DNA from: JAGPUQ01 sp036677085
GTDB lineage: Bacteria; Pseudomonadota; Gammaproteobacteria; Pseudomonadales; Porticoccaceae
NCBI GenBank assembly: GCA_036677085.1
Contig: JAKFFI010000036.1
Span: forward strand, 1 to 64,000
Length of the DNA stretch: 64,000 nt
Direction: 5' to 3'
Part shown: positions 17,336 to 26,572 of the stretch, one piece after another
How positions within the stretch are numbered: the first letter of the stretch is position 1
Layout: each line of letters starts with the position of its first letter
The notes under the pieces: model-generated
The model's input: only the letters and a program-made list of their open reading frames with translations
Databases searched by the model: none
What the model was told of the DNA's origin: nothing
Position numbers and translations under genes: made by a program

Positions 17336-18652
17336 ATGTCCGTTGCGCTCATCAAGCTACTCGATACCCGGGCGTCCGATTTCGAAGCCAGGCTCGCGGC
17401 GCTGCTCGCGGCGCAGGTCGGGGTTGACCCGCAGCTTGAGCAGACGGTCGCCGAGATCCTCGCCAGAGTCCGGGAAACCGGCGACCCGGCGCTGGTGGAT
17501 TACACCAACCGCTTTGATCGCCGCCAGATCGCCAGCGCGGCGGAGCTCGAGATTCCCCACGCGGAACTCGGTGCCGCGCTGACGGCGCTGCCCGATCACC
17601 AGCGTGCGGCGCTCGCCGCGGCGGCGGAGCGCGTGCGCGAATTTCACCTGCGCCAGAAACAGGAATCCTGGGAGTATCGCGATGCCCATGGCAACCGGCT
17701 CGGCCAGCGGGTAACGGCGCTCGACCGCGTGGGCATCTATGTGCCCGGTGGCAAAGCGAGTTATCCATCTTCGGTGCTGATGAATGCGATTCCCGCCCGC
17801 GTCGCCGGCGTTGGGGAAATCCTGATGACAGTGCCCGCGCCCGGTGGCGAGCTGAATCCCATGGTACTGGCGGCGGCCGCGCTCGCCGGGGTCGATCGCG
17901 TGTTCACGGTAGGTGGTGCCCAGGCGATCGCGGCGCTGGCCTTTGGCACCGCGACCGTGCCGGCGGTGGATAAGATCGTCGGTCCCGGCAATGCCTATGT
18001 GGCGGCGGCCAAGCGCCAGGTCTTCGGTCAGGTGGGGCTCGACATGGTGGCGGGTCCGTCCGAGGTGCTGGTGATCTGCGACGGCAGCGCCGATCCCGAC
18101 TGGATCGCCATGGATTTGTTTTCCCAGGCCGAGCACGACGAACAGGCGCAGGCCATCCTGCTCACCCCGGATGCGGATTTTCGCGCGCGGGTAGAAGCCA
18201 GCATCGCCCGCCTGCTGCCGACCCTGGAGCGGCGCGACATCATCGCGGCCGCCCTTGCCGGGCGCGGCGCGCTGATTCTGGTGCGGGATCTGGACGAAGC
18301 CCTCGCGCTCGCCAATCGCATCGCCCCGGAACACCTTGAGCTCGCCGTCGCCGACCCCGACCGCTGGCTGGCAGGCGTGCGTCACGCCGGCGCGGTATTT
18401 CTCGGCTGCCATACACCCGAAGCGATCGGCGACTACTGCGCCGGGCCGAGCCATGTGCTGCCCACTTCCGCGACGGCCCGGTTCTCGTCGCCGCTCGGCG
18501 TCTACGATTTCCAGAAGCGCACCTCGGTCATCCAGTGCTCACCGGCCGGGGCCGCCGAACTGGCGGCCACCGCCTCGGTGCTCGCGCGCGGCGAATCCCT
18601 CACCGCGCACGCACGGTCGGCGGAATACCGCCAGAAACCGGAGTCGCGATGA
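17336..18652 (+). CDS. hisD: Histidinol dehydrogenase HisD
   Basis: A 438-residue zinc- and NAD-dependent enzyme that oxidises histidinol to histidine in two steps. The signature around the zinc ligands (FSQAEHDEQAQ) and the conserved GPSHVLPT segment are present. It starts four bases after the hisG stop and its stop overlaps the hisC start. Confidence 0.96.
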   Translation: MSVALIKLLDTRASDFEARLAALLAAQVGVDPQLEQTVAEILARVRETGDPALVDYTNRFDRRQIASAAELEIPHAELGAALTALPDHQRAALAAAAERVREFHLRQKQESWEYRDAHGNRLGQRVTALDRVGIYVPGGKASYPSSVLMNAIPARVAGVGEILMTVPAPGGELNPMVLAAAALAGVDRVFTVGGAQAIAALAFGTATVPAVDKIVGPGNAYVAAAKRQVFGQVGLDMVAGPSEVLVICDGSADPDWIAMDLFSQAEHDEQAQAILLTPDADFRARVEASIARLLPTLERRDIIAAALAGRGALILVRDLDEALALANRIAPEHLELAVADPDRWLAGVRHAGAVFLGCHTPEAIGDYCAGPSHVLPTSATARFSSPLGVYDFQKRTSVIQCSPAGAAELAATASVLARGESLTAHARSAEYRQKPESR

Positions 18653-19710
18653 GCAATCCGTACTGGAGTCCGTGCATCCGCGACCTGGAGCCCTATGTCC
18701 CGGGTGAACAGCCGCGCCGGCGCGATCTCGTGAAGCTGAACACCAACGAAAACCCCTATCCGCCCTCGCCCCAGGTGCTGGCTGCGGTGCGCGCGGCGGC
18801 GGACGAGGGACTGCGCCTGTATCCGCCGCCGGAAGCGGACGAGTTCAAGGCGGCCATCGCCACCTACCACGCAATAGATGCCGACCAGGTCTTTGTCGGC
18901 AACGGTTCCGACGAAGTGCTGGCCCATGTGTTCTACGCGCTGCTCAATCACGGGCGGCCGGTGCTGTTTCCCGACATCACCTACAGCTTTTATCCGGTGT
19001 ATTGCCGGCTCTACGGCATTCCCTCGCGCGAAATCCCCCTTACGGAGGATTACCGCGTCGAGATAGCCGATTACTCGGGCGTCAATGGTGGCATTGTGCT
19101 TGCCAATCCCAATGCGCCCACGGGTTGTGCGTTACCGGTCGCGGCGATTGAAGCACTGCTTGGCGCCCATCCCGATTCCGTGGTGGTGATCGACGAAGCC
19201 TATGTGGATTTCGGCGCGCAATCCGCCATCCCGCTGGTACGCCATTACCCCAATCTGCTGGTGGTGCAGACGCTGTCCAAATCCCGCGCGCTCGCCGGCC
19301 TGCGCCTGGGCTTTGCGGTGGGTGATGCCGGGCTGATCACCGCACTGGATACGGTCAAGAACAGCTTCAACTCCTATCCGCTGGACCGGCTCGCCATTGC
19401 CGGCGGCGTCGCCGCCTTCGCCGACGACGCCTATTTTCAGGCCATGCGCAATCAGGTGATGGCAAGCCGCGAGGCGCTGGTGGCCGCGCTGGTCGATTTG
19501 GGTTTTGAGGTATTGCCCTCGGCCGCCAACTTCCTGTTCGCCCGGCACCGGGAACGGGCGGGCGCGGAGCTGTTCGAGGCGCTGCGGCAGGACGGCGTAC
19601 TGGTGCGCCATTTCAAGCGTCCGCGCATCGACCGCTTTCTGCGGATTACGGTGGGGACTGAGGCGCAGAACGCGCGCCTGATTACGGCGCTGGCAGCCCT
19701 GCTGCGTTGA
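18649..19710 (+). CDS. hisC: Histidinol-phosphate aminotransferase HisC
   Basis: A 353-residue fold-type I PLP enzyme. Lys211 in TLSKSRALAG is the PLP-binding lysine and NPNAPTG marks the substrate/PLP region. It catalyses the transamination giving histidinol phosphate. The ATG overlaps the hisD stop. Its last 29 bases overlap the 3' end of the oppositely oriented degS gene. Confidence 0.95.
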   Translation: MSNPYWSPCIRDLEPYVPGEQPRRRDLVKLNTNENPYPPSPQVLAAVRAAADEGLRLYPPPEADEFKAAIATYHAIDADQVFVGNGSDEVLAHVFYALLNHGRPVLFPDITYSFYPVYCRLYGIPSREIPLTEDYRVEIADYSGVNGGIVLANPNAPTGCALPVAAIEALLGAHPDSVVVIDEAYVDFGAQSAIPLVRHYPNLLVVQTLSKSRALAGLRLGFAVGDAGLITALDTVKNSFNSYPLDRLAIAGGVAAFADDAYFQAMRNQVMASREALVAALVDLGFEVLPSAANFLFARHRERAGAELFEALRQDGVLVRHFKRPRIDRFLRITVGTEAQNARLITALAALLR

Positions 19711-20848
19711 CGGTTGGGCGGACGCCGACGATGGCGTCGATGGTCAGCGGTCGGCGATCGCGCAAAATCCGCAGACTCACGGAGTCCCCGGGCTTGAGGT
19801 CCGCAATCAGGTTCGTGCTCTGGACCCCGTCAAGGACGGGATCGCCGTTGATATGGGTGACGATGTCGCCGCTGCGCAGGCCGCTGGCCGCGGCGGGGCT
19901 GCCCGGCTGCACCTCGACGATGATCAGTGCGGCGGGTGGCGCAGCACCGTCATCCTGGGGTGTGGTGGCCACCAGCTGCTGGACCTGGACGCCGAGCCAG
20001 CCACGCACCACATGGCCTTCGCGAATGATGTCTTCGAGGACCTTGATCGCGGTCTTGACCGGAATCGCAAAGCTGATGCCCTGGGAAGAGGTCTCGTCGA
20101 GCATCGCGGTGTTGATGCCGATCAGATTGCCGTGAGCGTCGATCAGGGCGCCGCCGGAATTGCCGCGGTTGATCGCCGCATCGGTCTGCAAGAAATTTTC
20201 AAAGGTGTTGAGGCCGAGGCCGCGGCCGGTGGCGCTCACGATGCCCTGGGACACCGACTGGCCGAGACCGAACGGATTGCCGATGGCGAGCACCACATCG
20301 CCGACGCGGGCCTGCGACGAGTTGCCGATGGGTATCGGCGACAGCTCCTTGAGCCTGATGCGCAGCACGGCGAGATCGGTCTCCGGATCCGAGCCCACCA
20401 CCTGCGCCTCGGCTTCACGACCGTCGGCGAGCAGGACGATGATTTCGTCGGCATTCGCGACCACATGATGGTTGGTGAGAATGTAGCCGTCCCCGCTCAC
20501 GATGACCCCGGAGCCCAGCGAGCTCTCCATGCGCTGCTGCTGCGGGCGGGCGCTCTGGTCGAAATAGCGGCGGAAAGCGGGATCGTTGCGCAGCGGCGAG
20601 CGCCGCTGGGGCGCCAGCTTCCGCGTGTAGATATTGACCACCGATGGCGCGGCGCGCTGCACCGCAGCCGCATAGGATACCCGCTCCTCCGTGAGCATCC
20701 GCACGACCCCTGGGTCACGGAGAATCTGGGGTCCGGGCAGCGTGGGCTGGGGTTCCGGGCGGGTCGGGAGAAATTCGCGCCAGAGTACAGCGGCGGCGAT
20801 CAGCAACCCCGCAACCATGGGCCATGCCAGAAACCTCACCAAACGCAT
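19682..20848 (-). CDS. degS: DegS/AlgW-type periplasmic serine protease
   Basis: A 388-residue HtrA-family protease with one N-terminal membrane anchor (about residues 6-22), a trypsin-like domain with triad His128 (TNHHV), Asp158 (TDLAV) and Ser231 (RGNSGG), and one C-terminal PDZ domain. One anchor plus one PDZ marks the DegS/AlgW type. This type senses misfolded outer-membrane proteins and starts cleavage of the RseA/MucA anti-sigma factor. Its place after hisC matches algW in Pseudomonas. The ATG at 20848 precedes the membrane anchor. Confidence 0.92.
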   Translation of the reverse strand: MRLVRFLAWPMVAGLLIAAAVLWREFLPTRPEPQPTLPGPQILRDPGVVRMLTEERVSYAAAVQRAAPSVVNIYTRKLAPQRRSPLRNDPAFRRYFDQSARPQQQRMESSLGSGVIVSGDGYILTNHHVVANADEIIVLLADGREAEAQVVGSDPETDLAVLRIRLKELSPIPIGNSSQARVGDVVLAIGNPFGLGQSVSQGIVSATGRGLGLNTFENFLQTDAAINRGNSGGALIDAHGNLIGINTAMLDETSSQGISFAIPVKTAIKVLEDIIREGHVVRGWLGVQVQQLVATTPQDDGAAPPAALIIVEVQPGSPAAASGLRSGDIVTHINGDPVLDGVQSTNLIADLKPGDSVSLRILRDRRPLTIDAIVGVRPTVNAAGLPAP

Positions 20849-20868
20849 CGGTTGCGACTCGTTTTCCT

Positions 20869-20929
20869 GCCCCTGCGGGGGCGCTATTATGTCACGGTGC
20901 CCCCGCGGTCGACGGGGGCGTTGTTTTTT
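20869..20929 (+). promoter_or_regulatory. Attenuator-like competing hairpins before sat
   Basis: GCCCC (20869-20873) can pair with GGGGC (20878-20882). GCGGGGGC (20875-20882) can instead pair with GCCCCCGC (20899-20906). The latter strand can alternatively pair with CGGGGGC (20913-20919) to form a terminator hairpin followed by TTGTTTTTT (20921-20929). This ends 37 bases before the sat ATG. The competing pairs look like a transcription attenuator. A TATTAT box at 20885-20890 could instead be a sat -10 element, which would put the last hairpin at the very 5' end of the mRNA. Confidence 0.5.
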
Positions 20930-20966
20930 CTCGGCGCGAATCGCGCCCGAAACCTGGAGTACCCGC

Positions 20967-22184
20967 ATGTCCGGACTGGTAAAACCTCATGGCGCCGATG
21001 CGCTCAAGATCCTGCTGCTCGAAGGCAGCGCATTGGCGGTGGCGCGTACCCGTGCGGCTGGGCTGCCGGAGGTACGCCTGACCTCGCGCGAGGTGGGTGA
21101 TCTCATCATGCTGGGCATCGGCGGCTTCACCCCCCTCGACGGCTTCATGGGCGAGGCCGACTGGCGCGGAGTTTGCGATGACATGCAACTCGCCAGCGGT
21201 CTGTTCTGGCCCATCCCGATCACCCTGTCCACGGATACGGGCACCGCGGATGGCCTCGCCATTGGCGGCGAAGTCGCCCTGGTCGATGGTGAGAGCGGCG
21301 AGCTGATGGGCACTATGCGCGTGACCGAAAAATACCGCATCGACAAGGCGCACGAATGCCGCCAGGTCTTCCGTACCACGGATCCCGCCCATCCCGGCGT
21401 GAAGCTGGTGCTGGAACAGGGCGACATCAATCTGGCCGGTCCGGTGCAGGTGTTCTCGCAGGGCGAATTTCCGGGCAAGTATCCGGATATCTACATGACT
21501 CCCACCGAGACGCGCGCGCTGTTCGACCGCAAGGGCTGGTCGACCGTGGCTGCGTTCCAGACCCGCAATCCCATGCACCGCTCCCACGAATACCTGGCCA
21601 AGATCGCGATCGAAATCTGCGATGGCGTGCTGGTGCATTCACTGCTCGGGAAACTCAAGCCCGGTGATATTCCCGCCGAGGTGCGCCAGGAAGCCATCGG
21701 GGTGCTGCTCGACAAGTATTTCGTCGCCAACACCGTGGTGCAGTCCGGTTACCCGCTCGACATGCGCTACGCCGGTCCGCGCGAGGCGCTGCTGCATGCG
21801 CTGTTCCGGCAGAACTACGGCTGCTCCCATCTGATCGTCGGGCGCGACCACGCCGGTGTCGGCGACTACTACGGCCCCTTCGATGCCCACCACATCTTCG
21901 ACGAAATTCCCGCGGATGCGCTGCTGACCAAGCCGCTCAAGATCGACTGGACCTTCTGGTGTCACGCCTGCGGCACCATGGCGTCCGAGCGCACCTGTCC
22001 CCACGACGCGGCGCAGCGCGTGCTGGTGTCCGGCACCAAGTTGCGCAAGGCGCTGTCCGAGGGTGGCGAGGTCGATCCCCAGTTTTCGCGTCCCGAAGTG
22101 CTCGAGGTGCTGCGGCGTTATTACGCCGCGCTCGCGGCGGAGGATCGCGTGGAAGTCGAGCTGCAAGGGCACTCTGCGCGCTGA
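20967..22184 (+). CDS. sat: Sulfate adenylyltransferase (homomeric ATP sulfurylase)
   Basis: A 405-residue ATP sulfurylase of the Sat/MET3 type, with the nucleotide motif QTRNPMHRSHE and the segment GRDHAGVGDYYGP. It activates sulfate to adenosine 5'-phosphosulfate. GGAGT eight bases upstream supports the ATG at 20967; the open frame extends further left without a stop but has no family match. In Pseudomonas the heterodimeric cysD-cysN pair sits at this place beside algW, so this is a non-homologous replacement of the same function. Confidence 0.95.
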   Translation: MSGLVKPHGADALKILLLEGSALAVARTRAAGLPEVRLTSREVGDLIMLGIGGFTPLDGFMGEADWRGVCDDMQLASGLFWPIPITLSTDTGTADGLAIGGEVALVDGESGELMGTMRVTEKYRIDKAHECRQVFRTTDPAHPGVKLVLEQGDINLAGPVQVFSQGEFPGKYPDIYMTPTETRALFDRKGWSTVAAFQTRNPMHRSHEYLAKIAIEICDGVLVHSLLGKLKPGDIPAEVRQEAIGVLLDKYFVANTVVQSGYPLDMRYAGPREALLHALFRQNYGCSHLIVGRDHAGVGDYYGPFDAHHIFDEIPADALLTKPLKIDWTFWCHACGTMASERTCPHDAAQRVLVSGTKLRKALSEGGEVDPQFSRPEVLEVLRRYYAALAAEDRVEVELQGHSAR

Positions 22185-22248
22185 TGGGTTCGCTGCCTTG
22201 GCCGCCGCGTGGGGCCGAGGCAGCATCGGCTGATTGCGAAGACCGGCT

Positions 22249-22722
22249 TCAACCGACCTTCAGCGTAGGATCGTCGTCACCGGCCATTGGCAGGGGCGTG
22301 ATGGTCCCGGTGGACGCCTTGCCCGCTGGGTCCGCAACCGCCCTGGGTTTGCCGCGCAACAGGCTCTGGCTCGGCGCGTAGTCCCGGGGTGGCTGCGGGT
22401 CGGCGCCGGATGAGCGCGCAGCGCCTGGGGCGGTGAACCGTTGCGCCAGTTCGGTGCTCGCCAATTGATCGGCACCGTTGGCCAGATGGTGTTGGAGATC
22501 CTGCCAGGCGCGTCCCAGTTCGTCAGTCAGCGCGGCAGCGCGCCTGAAATGCTCCTCCACCTGGCGTTCGTAGATTTGCAGCTTTTCCTCGCGGGAGCGC
22601 AACTGATCCGCCAGCCGGTCGCGGCGGCCTTCGCGCCGGGCGAGACGCCGGCCGAGGGTCGTGCCCGCCAGCAGGCCGGCGAGAAAACCCGCCACGATAA
22701 TGAGAATGGCGTTGGTAGTCAT
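22249..22722 (-). CDS. zapG: YhcB/ZapG family inner-membrane protein
   Basis: A 157-residue DUF1043 protein. It has one N-terminal helix (about residues 3-22), then a charged coiled coil (about 25-100) and a Pro-rich tail. YhcB/ZapG is involved in cell division and in coordinating envelope growth in E. coli. The start at 22722 follows a GGAGGC motif. It is convergent with sat. Its position near zapE matches the Pseudomonas gene order. Confidence 0.85.
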   Translation of the reverse strand: MTTNAILIIVAGFLAGLLAGTTLGRRLARREGRRDRLADQLRSREEKLQIYERQVEEHFRRAAALTDELGRAWQDLQHHLANGADQLASTELAQRFTAPGAARSSGADPQPPRDYAPSQSLLRGKPRAVADPAGKASTGTITPLPMAGDDDPTLKVG

Positions 22723-22903
22723 GGAGCCTCCGGGTACTGTCGGCGCGTCGCGACCGAGAGCCAAAGTCTAGCGATTGCACCGGGGTACGTCGACGTCGGC
22801 GTGAGGCGAGGGGTTGAATGAACTGCTACCAGACTGCCAATCGCTTGTGCCACGATCGACAGGTGTCCGCGCAACAGGTGTCAGTACAACAGAGGATAAC
22901 GGC

Positions 22904-23563
22904 ATGGCGCAACGCGACGCGCGGCATCGACTGCCGGGTCCGGCGGGCCTGATCGAGGCGTGCTGGGAACCTGCGCAATCCGAAGGCTCGCGGTTGCCAT
23001 CACCAATGGTTGCCGTGCTCGCCCACCCGCATCCGCTCTACGGCGGCACCATGGACAACAAGGTGGTCACCACGCTCGCGCGCCTGTATCGGCGCCTGGG
23101 TGTGGACGCGGTGCGGTTCAATTTTCGGGGCGTGGGTGCCAGCGCCGGCAGCCACGACCAGGGGCGCGGTGAAGTCGATGACATGCTCGCGGTGGCGCAG
23201 TGGGCGCTTGCCCGCGTTCCCGGATCCGCCTTGCTGCTGGCTGGCTATTCCTTCGGTTCGGCGATTGCCGCGGCCGCCAGCGAGCAGGTCGCGGCCCGGC
23301 ACCTGGCGCTGGTGGCGCCGCCGGTGGATCGTTACTCCTATGCGCCGCATGGCGATTTTGCCTGTCCCACAACGATCGTTCTCGGTGGTGCCGACGACAT
23401 TGTCGCGGTGGACGAAGTCTCTGCCTGGGCGCGACAGCGGCCCCGGGTAACGAACGTCATTGTGCTGCCGGACGCGAGCCATTTTTTTCATGGCCAACTG
23501 ACCGAGCTTGAAAGCGAGCTGGGTGCGGCGGTGCGCGCGGTGCTGGCGGCCAGCGCGTCTTGA
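22904..23563 (+). CDS. Alpha/beta hydrolase (COG2945 type)
   Basis: A 219-residue alpha/beta hydrolase with the family hallmark HPHPLYGGTM (41-50) forming the oxyanion region. The nucleophile elbow is GYSFGS and the remaining triad members lie in GGADDIV and DASHFFHG. The substrate is unknown. GAGGATAA upstream supports the ATG at 22904. It is conserved upstream of zapE in related gammaproteobacteria. Confidence 0.85.
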   Translation: MAQRDARHRLPGPAGLIEACWEPAQSEGSRLPSPMVAVLAHPHPLYGGTMDNKVVTTLARLYRRLGVDAVRFNFRGVGASAGSHDQGRGEVDDMLAVAQWALARVPGSALLLAGYSFGSAIAAAASEQVAARHLALVAPPVDRYSYAPHGDFACPTTIVLGGADDIVAVDEVSAWARQRPRVTNVIVLPDASHFFHGQLTELESELGAAVRAVLAASAS

Positions 23564-23628
23564 AGCGGCGCATCGTGCTGGCTACAGTGGCGCGCCTTTA
23601 ATTCGCTCGGAAGTCTTCCCGGATCGCC

Positions 23629-24723
23629 ATGACGCCCAAACAACGCTACCTGCTGGATCTCCAGCGCGACGGTTTCCAGCCGGATGCCGCGCAGGAGTTT
23701 GCCGTGGCGAAGCTTCAGGAAGTCCATGACCGGCTGCTGGCGGCCCGCCATCAGCCCGTCGGACTGTTTGATCGGCTGTTGCGCAATCGCCGGGGCGCGC
23801 CGGTGAAAGGGCTCTATTTCTGGGGCGGGGTGGGGCGCGGCAAGACCTATCTGATGGACAGCTTTTTCGAGAGCCTGCCGTTTCAGAACAAACTGCGCAT
23901 GCATTTTCATCGTTTCATGCTGCGCGTGCACCGCGATCTGAAGCGCTTCAAGGGCAGGAAAGACCCGCTGCGGCTGGTGGCGCAGGGCATCGCCCAGGAT
24001 GCCCGGGTACTGTGTTTCGACGAATTCTTCGTGTCCGATATTGCGGATGCCATGATTCTCGGCACCCTGCTGGAGGAGCTGTTCGCGCGCGGCGTCACGC
24101 TGATTGCAACATCGAATATCGAGCCCGATCGACTGTACGAAAACGGACTCCAGCGCGCGCGTTTCCTGCCCGCCATCGCGCTCGTCAAACGCCACTGCGA
24201 AGTGCTTAACGTGGACGGGGGGGTCGATTACCGTCTGCGTACGCTCACCCAGGCGGGACTCTATTACTGGCCGCTGGGGCCAGCCGCGGACGAGCACCTG
24301 ATGGCGGTATTCCGCAGTCTCGCGCCGTCGCTGGACGAAGTGCGCAAGGGTGTTCTGCTGGAAGTGGAAGGACGCGAAATCAGCGCGCGCTATGTGGCCG
24401 AGGATGTCGCCTGGTTCGATTTCGCCGCGCTCTGCGACGGCCCGCGCAGCCAGAACGATTACATCGAACTGGCGCGCGAATTTCACGCGGTGCTGATTGG
24501 CGCGATGCCGGCGCTGACCAGCGAACGGGACGATCAGGCGCGTCGTTTCATCAGTCTGGTGGACGAGTTTTACGATCGCAACGTCAAGCTTGCGCTCGCC
24601 ACCGCGGCGCCGCTCACCGAGCTCTACACCGGCACCCGCCTCGCCTTCGAGTTCGAGCGCACCCGCAGCCGGCTGCTGGAGATGCAGTCCCGCGAGTATC
24701 TGGCGCGGCCCCATCGGCCGTAA
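23629..24723 (+). CDS. zapE: Cell division protein ZapE (AFG1-like ATPase)
   Basis: A 364-residue AFG1-family P-loop ATPase with Walker A GGVGRGKT (66-73), Walker B LCFDEFFVSD and the typical TSNIEPDRLY segment. In E. coli ZapE acts on the FtsZ ring during constriction under low oxygen or heat stress. The length is normal for the family. Confidence 0.94.
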   Translation: MTPKQRYLLDLQRDGFQPDAAQEFAVAKLQEVHDRLLAARHQPVGLFDRLLRNRRGAPVKGLYFWGGVGRGKTYLMDSFFESLPFQNKLRMHFHRFMLRVHRDLKRFKGRKDPLRLVAQGIAQDARVLCFDEFFVSDIADAMILGTLLEELFARGVTLIATSNIEPDRLYENGLQRARFLPAIALVKRHCEVLNVDGGVDYRLRTLTQAGLYYWPLGPAADEHLMAVFRSLAPSLDEVRKGVLLEVEGREISARYVAEDVAWFDFAALCDGPRSQNDYIELAREFHAVLIGAMPALTSERDDQARRFISLVDEFYDRNVKLALATAAPLTELYTGTRLAFEFERTRSRLLEMQSREYLARPHRP

Positions 24724-24813
24724 CGGCGCGCTGACGCGCTCTTTGCCCGGTGCCGGTTTCGGACCCATTCGGCCCTTGGGTTAACATGGCGCCTGCCCGC
24801 GAGTGAGACGACC

Positions 24814-26325
24814 ATGTCGAAGGACTACCTGAAACGCATCCTGGATGCGCGCATCTACGATCTGGTCGAGGAGACGCCGATCGATGATGCGCCCATTCTC
24901 TCCGCGCGCCTCGGCAACCGGGTGCTGCTCAAGCGCGAGGACTTGCAGCCGGTGTTCTCGTTCAAGCTACGCGGCGCCTACAACAAGTTGCTGCAACTGT
25001 CCGAAGCCGAATGCGCCGCCGGTGTGGTGGCGGCCTCTGCCGGCAACCATGCCCAAGGGCTGGCGCTGGCAGCCCAGAAGATGGGCATCAAGGCGACCAT
25101 CGTGATGCCCCGCACCACGCCCCAGATCAAGGTCGACGCGGTGCGCAGTCGCGGTGCGCGCGTGGTGATGCAGGGCGACACCTATGACGAGGCCTCCGAG
25201 CACGCTCACAGGCTGGTGGCCGAGCGCGGCATGGTCTATGTCCATCCCTTCGACGATCCCGACGTGATCGCCGGGCAGGGCACGGTGGGGGTGGAGATCC
25301 TGCGTCAGCATCCGGGGCCGCTGGCTGCCCTGTTCGTGCCCGTGGGCGGCGGCGGCCTGTGCGCGGGCATCGCCACCTACGTCAAATACGTACGGCCGGA
25401 AATCAAGATCTTTGCCGTGGAAGCGGACGACTCCGCCTGCCTGGCTGCGGCCATGGCCGCCGGTCGCCGGGTGCGGCTGAAGGAAGTGGGTCTGTTCGCC
25501 GATGGCACCGCGGTCGCCCAGATCGGCGAGGAGACCTTCCGATTGCTGAAAAGCCGTATCGACGGCGTCATCACGGTGTCGGTGGACGAAATCTGCGCCG
25601 CCATCAAGGATATCTACGACGACACCCGCTCCATCGCCGAGCCCGCCGGTGCGCTGGCGGTGGCGGGCCTCAAGAAATATGTGGCACGCGGTGGCCACCG
25701 CGATCAGACCCTGCTCGCCATCGACAGCGGCGCCAACATCAACTTCGACCGCCTGCGCTACATCGCCGAACGCACCGAGAGCGGCGAACGGCGCGAGGCG
25801 GTGCTCGCGGTCACCATTCCCGAACAGCGCGGCAGCTTTCGCCGTTTCTGTCACGCGCTCAGCCGGCGCAATGTCACCGAGTTCAACTACCGCTATGCCG
25901 ATGCCGGCGAGGCACACATCTTCGTTGGCATCGCGGTGGCCTCCGACGCCGACCGCATGGCGCTGCTCGACGATCTGCGCGGCCGCGGCTACGCCGTGGT
26001 GGACATGACCGACAACGAGATGGCCAAGCTGCACATCCGCCACATGGTCGGCGGCCGCGCGCCCGATATCGACGACGAAGTGGTGTATCTGTTCGAATTT
26101 CCCGAACGCCCCGGCGCGCTCGCGAACTTTCTCGACAAGCTGGGCGGGCGCTGGAACATCTCCATGTTCCACTACCGCAACCACGGCGCCGCCTACGGGC
26201 GCGTGCTGGTGGGCATGCAGGTACCCGTGGCCGCGCGCGGCGAAGTACCACAGTTTCTCGATGTGCTGCACTACCGCTATCACGAAGAAACCGGCAACGA
26301 CGCCTACCGGTTTTTCCTGAGCTGA
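24814..26325 (+). CDS. ilvA: Threonine ammonia-lyase, biosynthetic
   Basis: A 503-residue enzyme with a PLP domain (Lys51 in SFKLRGAYNK, glycine loop SAGNHAQG) and two C-terminal ACT-like domains (about 325-400 and 420-500). The double ACT region marks the biosynthetic, isoleucine-inhibited form. It makes 2-oxobutanoate from threonine for isoleucine synthesis. The 247-base gap to the convergent pyk gene holds an imperfect inverted repeat (26362-26374 with 26392-26403) without a T-run. Confidence 0.96.
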   Translation: MSKDYLKRILDARIYDLVEETPIDDAPILSARLGNRVLLKREDLQPVFSFKLRGAYNKLLQLSEAECAAGVVAASAGNHAQGLALAAQKMGIKATIVMPRTTPQIKVDAVRSRGARVVMQGDTYDEASEHAHRLVAERGMVYVHPFDDPDVIAGQGTVGVEILRQHPGPLAALFVPVGGGGLCAGIATYVKYVRPEIKIFAVEADDSACLAAAMAAGRRVRLKEVGLFADGTAVAQIGEETFRLLKSRIDGVITVSVDEICAAIKDIYDDTRSIAEPAGALAVAGLKKYVARGGHRDQTLLAIDSGANINFDRLRYIAERTESGERREAVLAVTIPEQRGSFRRFCHALSRRNVTEFNYRYADAGEAHIFVGIAVASDADRMALLDDLRGRGYAVVDMTDNEMAKLHIRHMVGGRAPDIDDEVVYLFEFPERPGALANFLDKLGGRWNISMFHYRNHGAAYGRVLVGMQVPVAARGEVPQFLDVLHYRYHEETGNDAYRFFLS

Positions 26326-26572
26326 AAAGTGCCGGGTCGCAGACGACGCGGGCGGTCCGTCACGACTCCCGAGCGTAATGGATCGGTGTGTGCTCGGAGT
26401 CGTCAAGTTGCATGGGTTGCTTCGGTTTGATACGGAGAAAAATCGTCTTCGGAACGATGCGGGATTTACGAAGCGCCTTGGGCGGAACACAGGGTACGCA
26501 AATCGAAAGTGTCGTGGTGTGGGTGTCCATGGGCGTCACCCGGACCCTTCCTGAACCACAGATGGCGCGCAG

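Noticed and set aside
26362..26403. Terminator between ilvA and pyk
   Set aside because: An inverted repeat exists, but it has a bulge, a long loop and no T-run.
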